From Alphaproteobacteria bacterium (GTDB taxonomy: Bacteria > Pseudomonadota > Alphaproteobacteria > Rickettsiales > SXRF01), in the NCBI GenBank assembly GCA_020050695.1, contig JAGVKI010000049.1, positions 1 to 7,507 of the forward strand: a stretch of 7,507 nucleotides of DNA, given 5' to 3'. The notes under the pieces were generated by a model, which saw nothing but the letters and a program-made list of their open reading frames with translations, ran no database searches and was not told the origin of the DNA. Each line of letters opens with the position of its first letter. Positions within the stretch are counted from its first letter, which is position 1. Positions 6,622 to 7,507 of the stretch are shown here, piece after piece. Position numbers and translations under genes: made by a program.

Positions 6622-7254
6622 ATGACGAGAAAAAAGATGATCTGGATTGGCATTGGTGCAGCGGTGATGATTGGCGTATTGGCAGGCCCGATTGCCAGCA
6701 ATGTCGAACAGGCCAAGTACAGCGTCGTAAAATCCGACGGCAACATTGAAATACGAGACTATCCCGCCCTCGTCATAGCGCAGTTCGAAGCTGCTGGCCC
6801 GCGTGAAGAAGCGATCAACACAGGGTTTAAAGCCCTGGCAGGATATATTTTTGGCGATAATAAAGCGCAGACCGAACTGGCAATGACCGCCCCGGTAACG
6901 CAGCAGGCCAATGAAGAAATCGCCATGACCGCTCCCGTTACCCAGCAGGCTAACGGCGATAAGTGGCAGGTACGCTTTGTCATGCCATCACGCTATACGC
7001 TGGAAACATTGTCCAGGCCCAATAACCCGGATGTAAAACTGAAATCGACTCCGCCTAAGCGCTATGTAGCCATACGGTTTTCCGGCATGGCCAGTAAGGA
7101 CACGCTGGAGAGTAAGTTCATGCAGCTGCGCGAATACCTGCAAAAAGAAGGGATTGGCTATACCGGCGATCCCATCTATTCGTTTTTCAATCCACCGTGG
7201 ACACTGTCTTTCCTGCGACGCAATGAAATCATGCTGGAACTTAAACAAGGGTAA
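6622..7254 (+). CDS. SOUL-family putative heme-binding protein, membrane-anchored
   Basis: A 210-residue protein. Residues 1-5 are basic and 7-24 hydrophobic, forming a signal peptide or N-terminal anchor that places the rest outside the inner membrane. The SOUL/HEBP-type domain covers about 32-208: YSVVKSDGNIEIRDYPA near the start, GFKALAGYIFGDN, the MTAPV segment, VRFVMPSRYTLETL at 117-130 and the C-terminal NPPWTLSFLRRNEI at 190-203. Animal SOUL relatives bind heme; the role of bacterial ones is poorly known and heme binding here is unproven. The MTAPV segment is duplicated in tandem (residues 86-113). It starts 1 base after the ene-reductase stop, with only a weak AAGAAG ribosome site inside that gene, so translation is probably coupled. 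Confidence 0.9.
   Translation: MTRKKMIWIGIGAAVMIGVLAGPIASNVEQAKYSVVKSDGNIEIRDYPALVIAQFEAAGPREEAINTGFKALAGYIFGDNKAQTELAMTAPVTQQANEEIAMTAPVTQQANGDKWQVRFVMPSRYTLETLSRPNNPDVKLKSTPPKRYVAIRFSGMASKDTLESKFMQLREYLQKEGIGYTGDPIYSFFNPPWTLSFLRRNEIMLELKQG
6877..6960 (+). repeat. 42-base in-frame tandem duplication in the SOUL gene
   Basis: Two consecutive 14-codon units (6877-6918 and 6919-6960) each encode AMTAPVTQQAN. I count 30 of 42 bases identical, and seven of the eleven shared residues use a different synonymous codon. The duplication is therefore not recent, and the repeated peptide has been kept by selection. Confidence 0.85.
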
Positions 7255-7260
7255 CCTTTC

Positions 7261-7507
7261 ATGACAACCGCTATATATGCCGCCCTGCTGGGGCTTATGC
7301 TGATTGCGCTTTCCGTCAATGTCATTAAAGGCCGCAGGGCTTTTGAAACAGCATTGGGTGATGGTAGCCATATGGAAATGAAACGCCGCATCCGTGCGCA
7401 GGGTAATTTTTCGGAATATACGTCCATTTTCCTTATCATGCTGGGATATGCCGAATATGGCGGTCTACCCTCTTATGCGGTGCATCTGCTGGGCAGCTTA
7501 TTTATTG
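7261..7507 (+). CDS. MAPEG-family membrane protein (3' end outside window)
   Basis: 82 codons are visible from the ATG at 7261, and the frame is open at the edge. MAPEG proteins are small four-helix membrane proteins; some are glutathione transferases or peroxidases, while many bacterial ones are uncharacterised. Seen here: a first hydrophobic helix (about 3-21); a family signature, E39 to E52, with R43, R45, A46, Q47 and N49 (RIRAQGNFSE) matching the glutathione-site motif; a second helix (about 53-66); and the start of a third from about 71. An AAGGG ribosome site at 7247-7251 lies in the end of the SOUL gene, 9 bases before the ATG, and the gap between the genes is 6 bases, so it belongs to the same operon. 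Enzymatic function is inferred only. Confidence 0.88.
   Translation, partial: MTTAIYAALLGLMLIALSVNVIKGRRAFETALGDGSHMEMKRRIRAQGNFSEYTSIFLIMLGYAEYGGLPSYAVHLLGSLFI

Overview
The window looks like chromosomal DNA of a Gram-negative bacterium, most likely one of the Pseudomonadota. The support is a large hybrid sensor kinase with a FixL-type PAS domain, a tRNA gene that encodes its own CCA end, and an Old Yellow Enzyme / SOUL / MAPEG cluster. Base composition is roughly half G+C by eye. I lean weakly to Alphaproteobacteria; no gene here fixes the class.

Left half (1-4737): a signalling locus. On the minus strand, a 1296-residue membrane hybrid histidine kinase (4209 to 319) carries a long periplasmic helical sensor, two PAS domains, the kinase core, two receiver domains and a C-terminal phosphotransfer (HPt) domain. 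Its stop codon overlaps the start of a receiver-domain response regulator that runs off the left edge (322 to beyond 1). Facing away across a 129-bp A+T-rich gap is a second, single-domain CheY-like regulator (4339-4737, plus strand). All expected phosphorylation residues are present, so the locus can encode a full His-Asp-His-Asp relay with two candidate final acceptors. The first PAS domain has the residues expected of a heme-binding oxygen sensor.

Middle (4738-5510): mostly non-coding. It holds a convincing intrinsic terminator pointing left although no minus-strand gene precedes it, an 8-bp-arm inverted repeat, a tRNA-Thr(CGT) gene abutted by a perfect palindrome, and a promoter/operator-like block in front of the next operon.

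Right half (5511-7507): a tight plus-strand cluster of an Old Yellow Enzyme family ene-reductase, a membrane-anchored SOUL-family protein with an internal 14-residue tandem duplication, and the start of a MAPEG-family membrane protein cut by the right edge. Gaps of 1 and 6 bases indicate one operon. Its theme is plausibly handling of reactive electrophiles or redox stress, but that is inferred from the families alone.

I see no insertion sequence, CRISPR array, phage gene or rRNA. The items most worth a second look are the FixL-like PAS in a two-input phosphorelay kinase, the orphan leftward terminator (possible small RNA or decayed gene), the near-identical direct repeat in the divergent promoter region, and the ene-reductase/SOUL/MAPEG operon with its operator-like palindrome.
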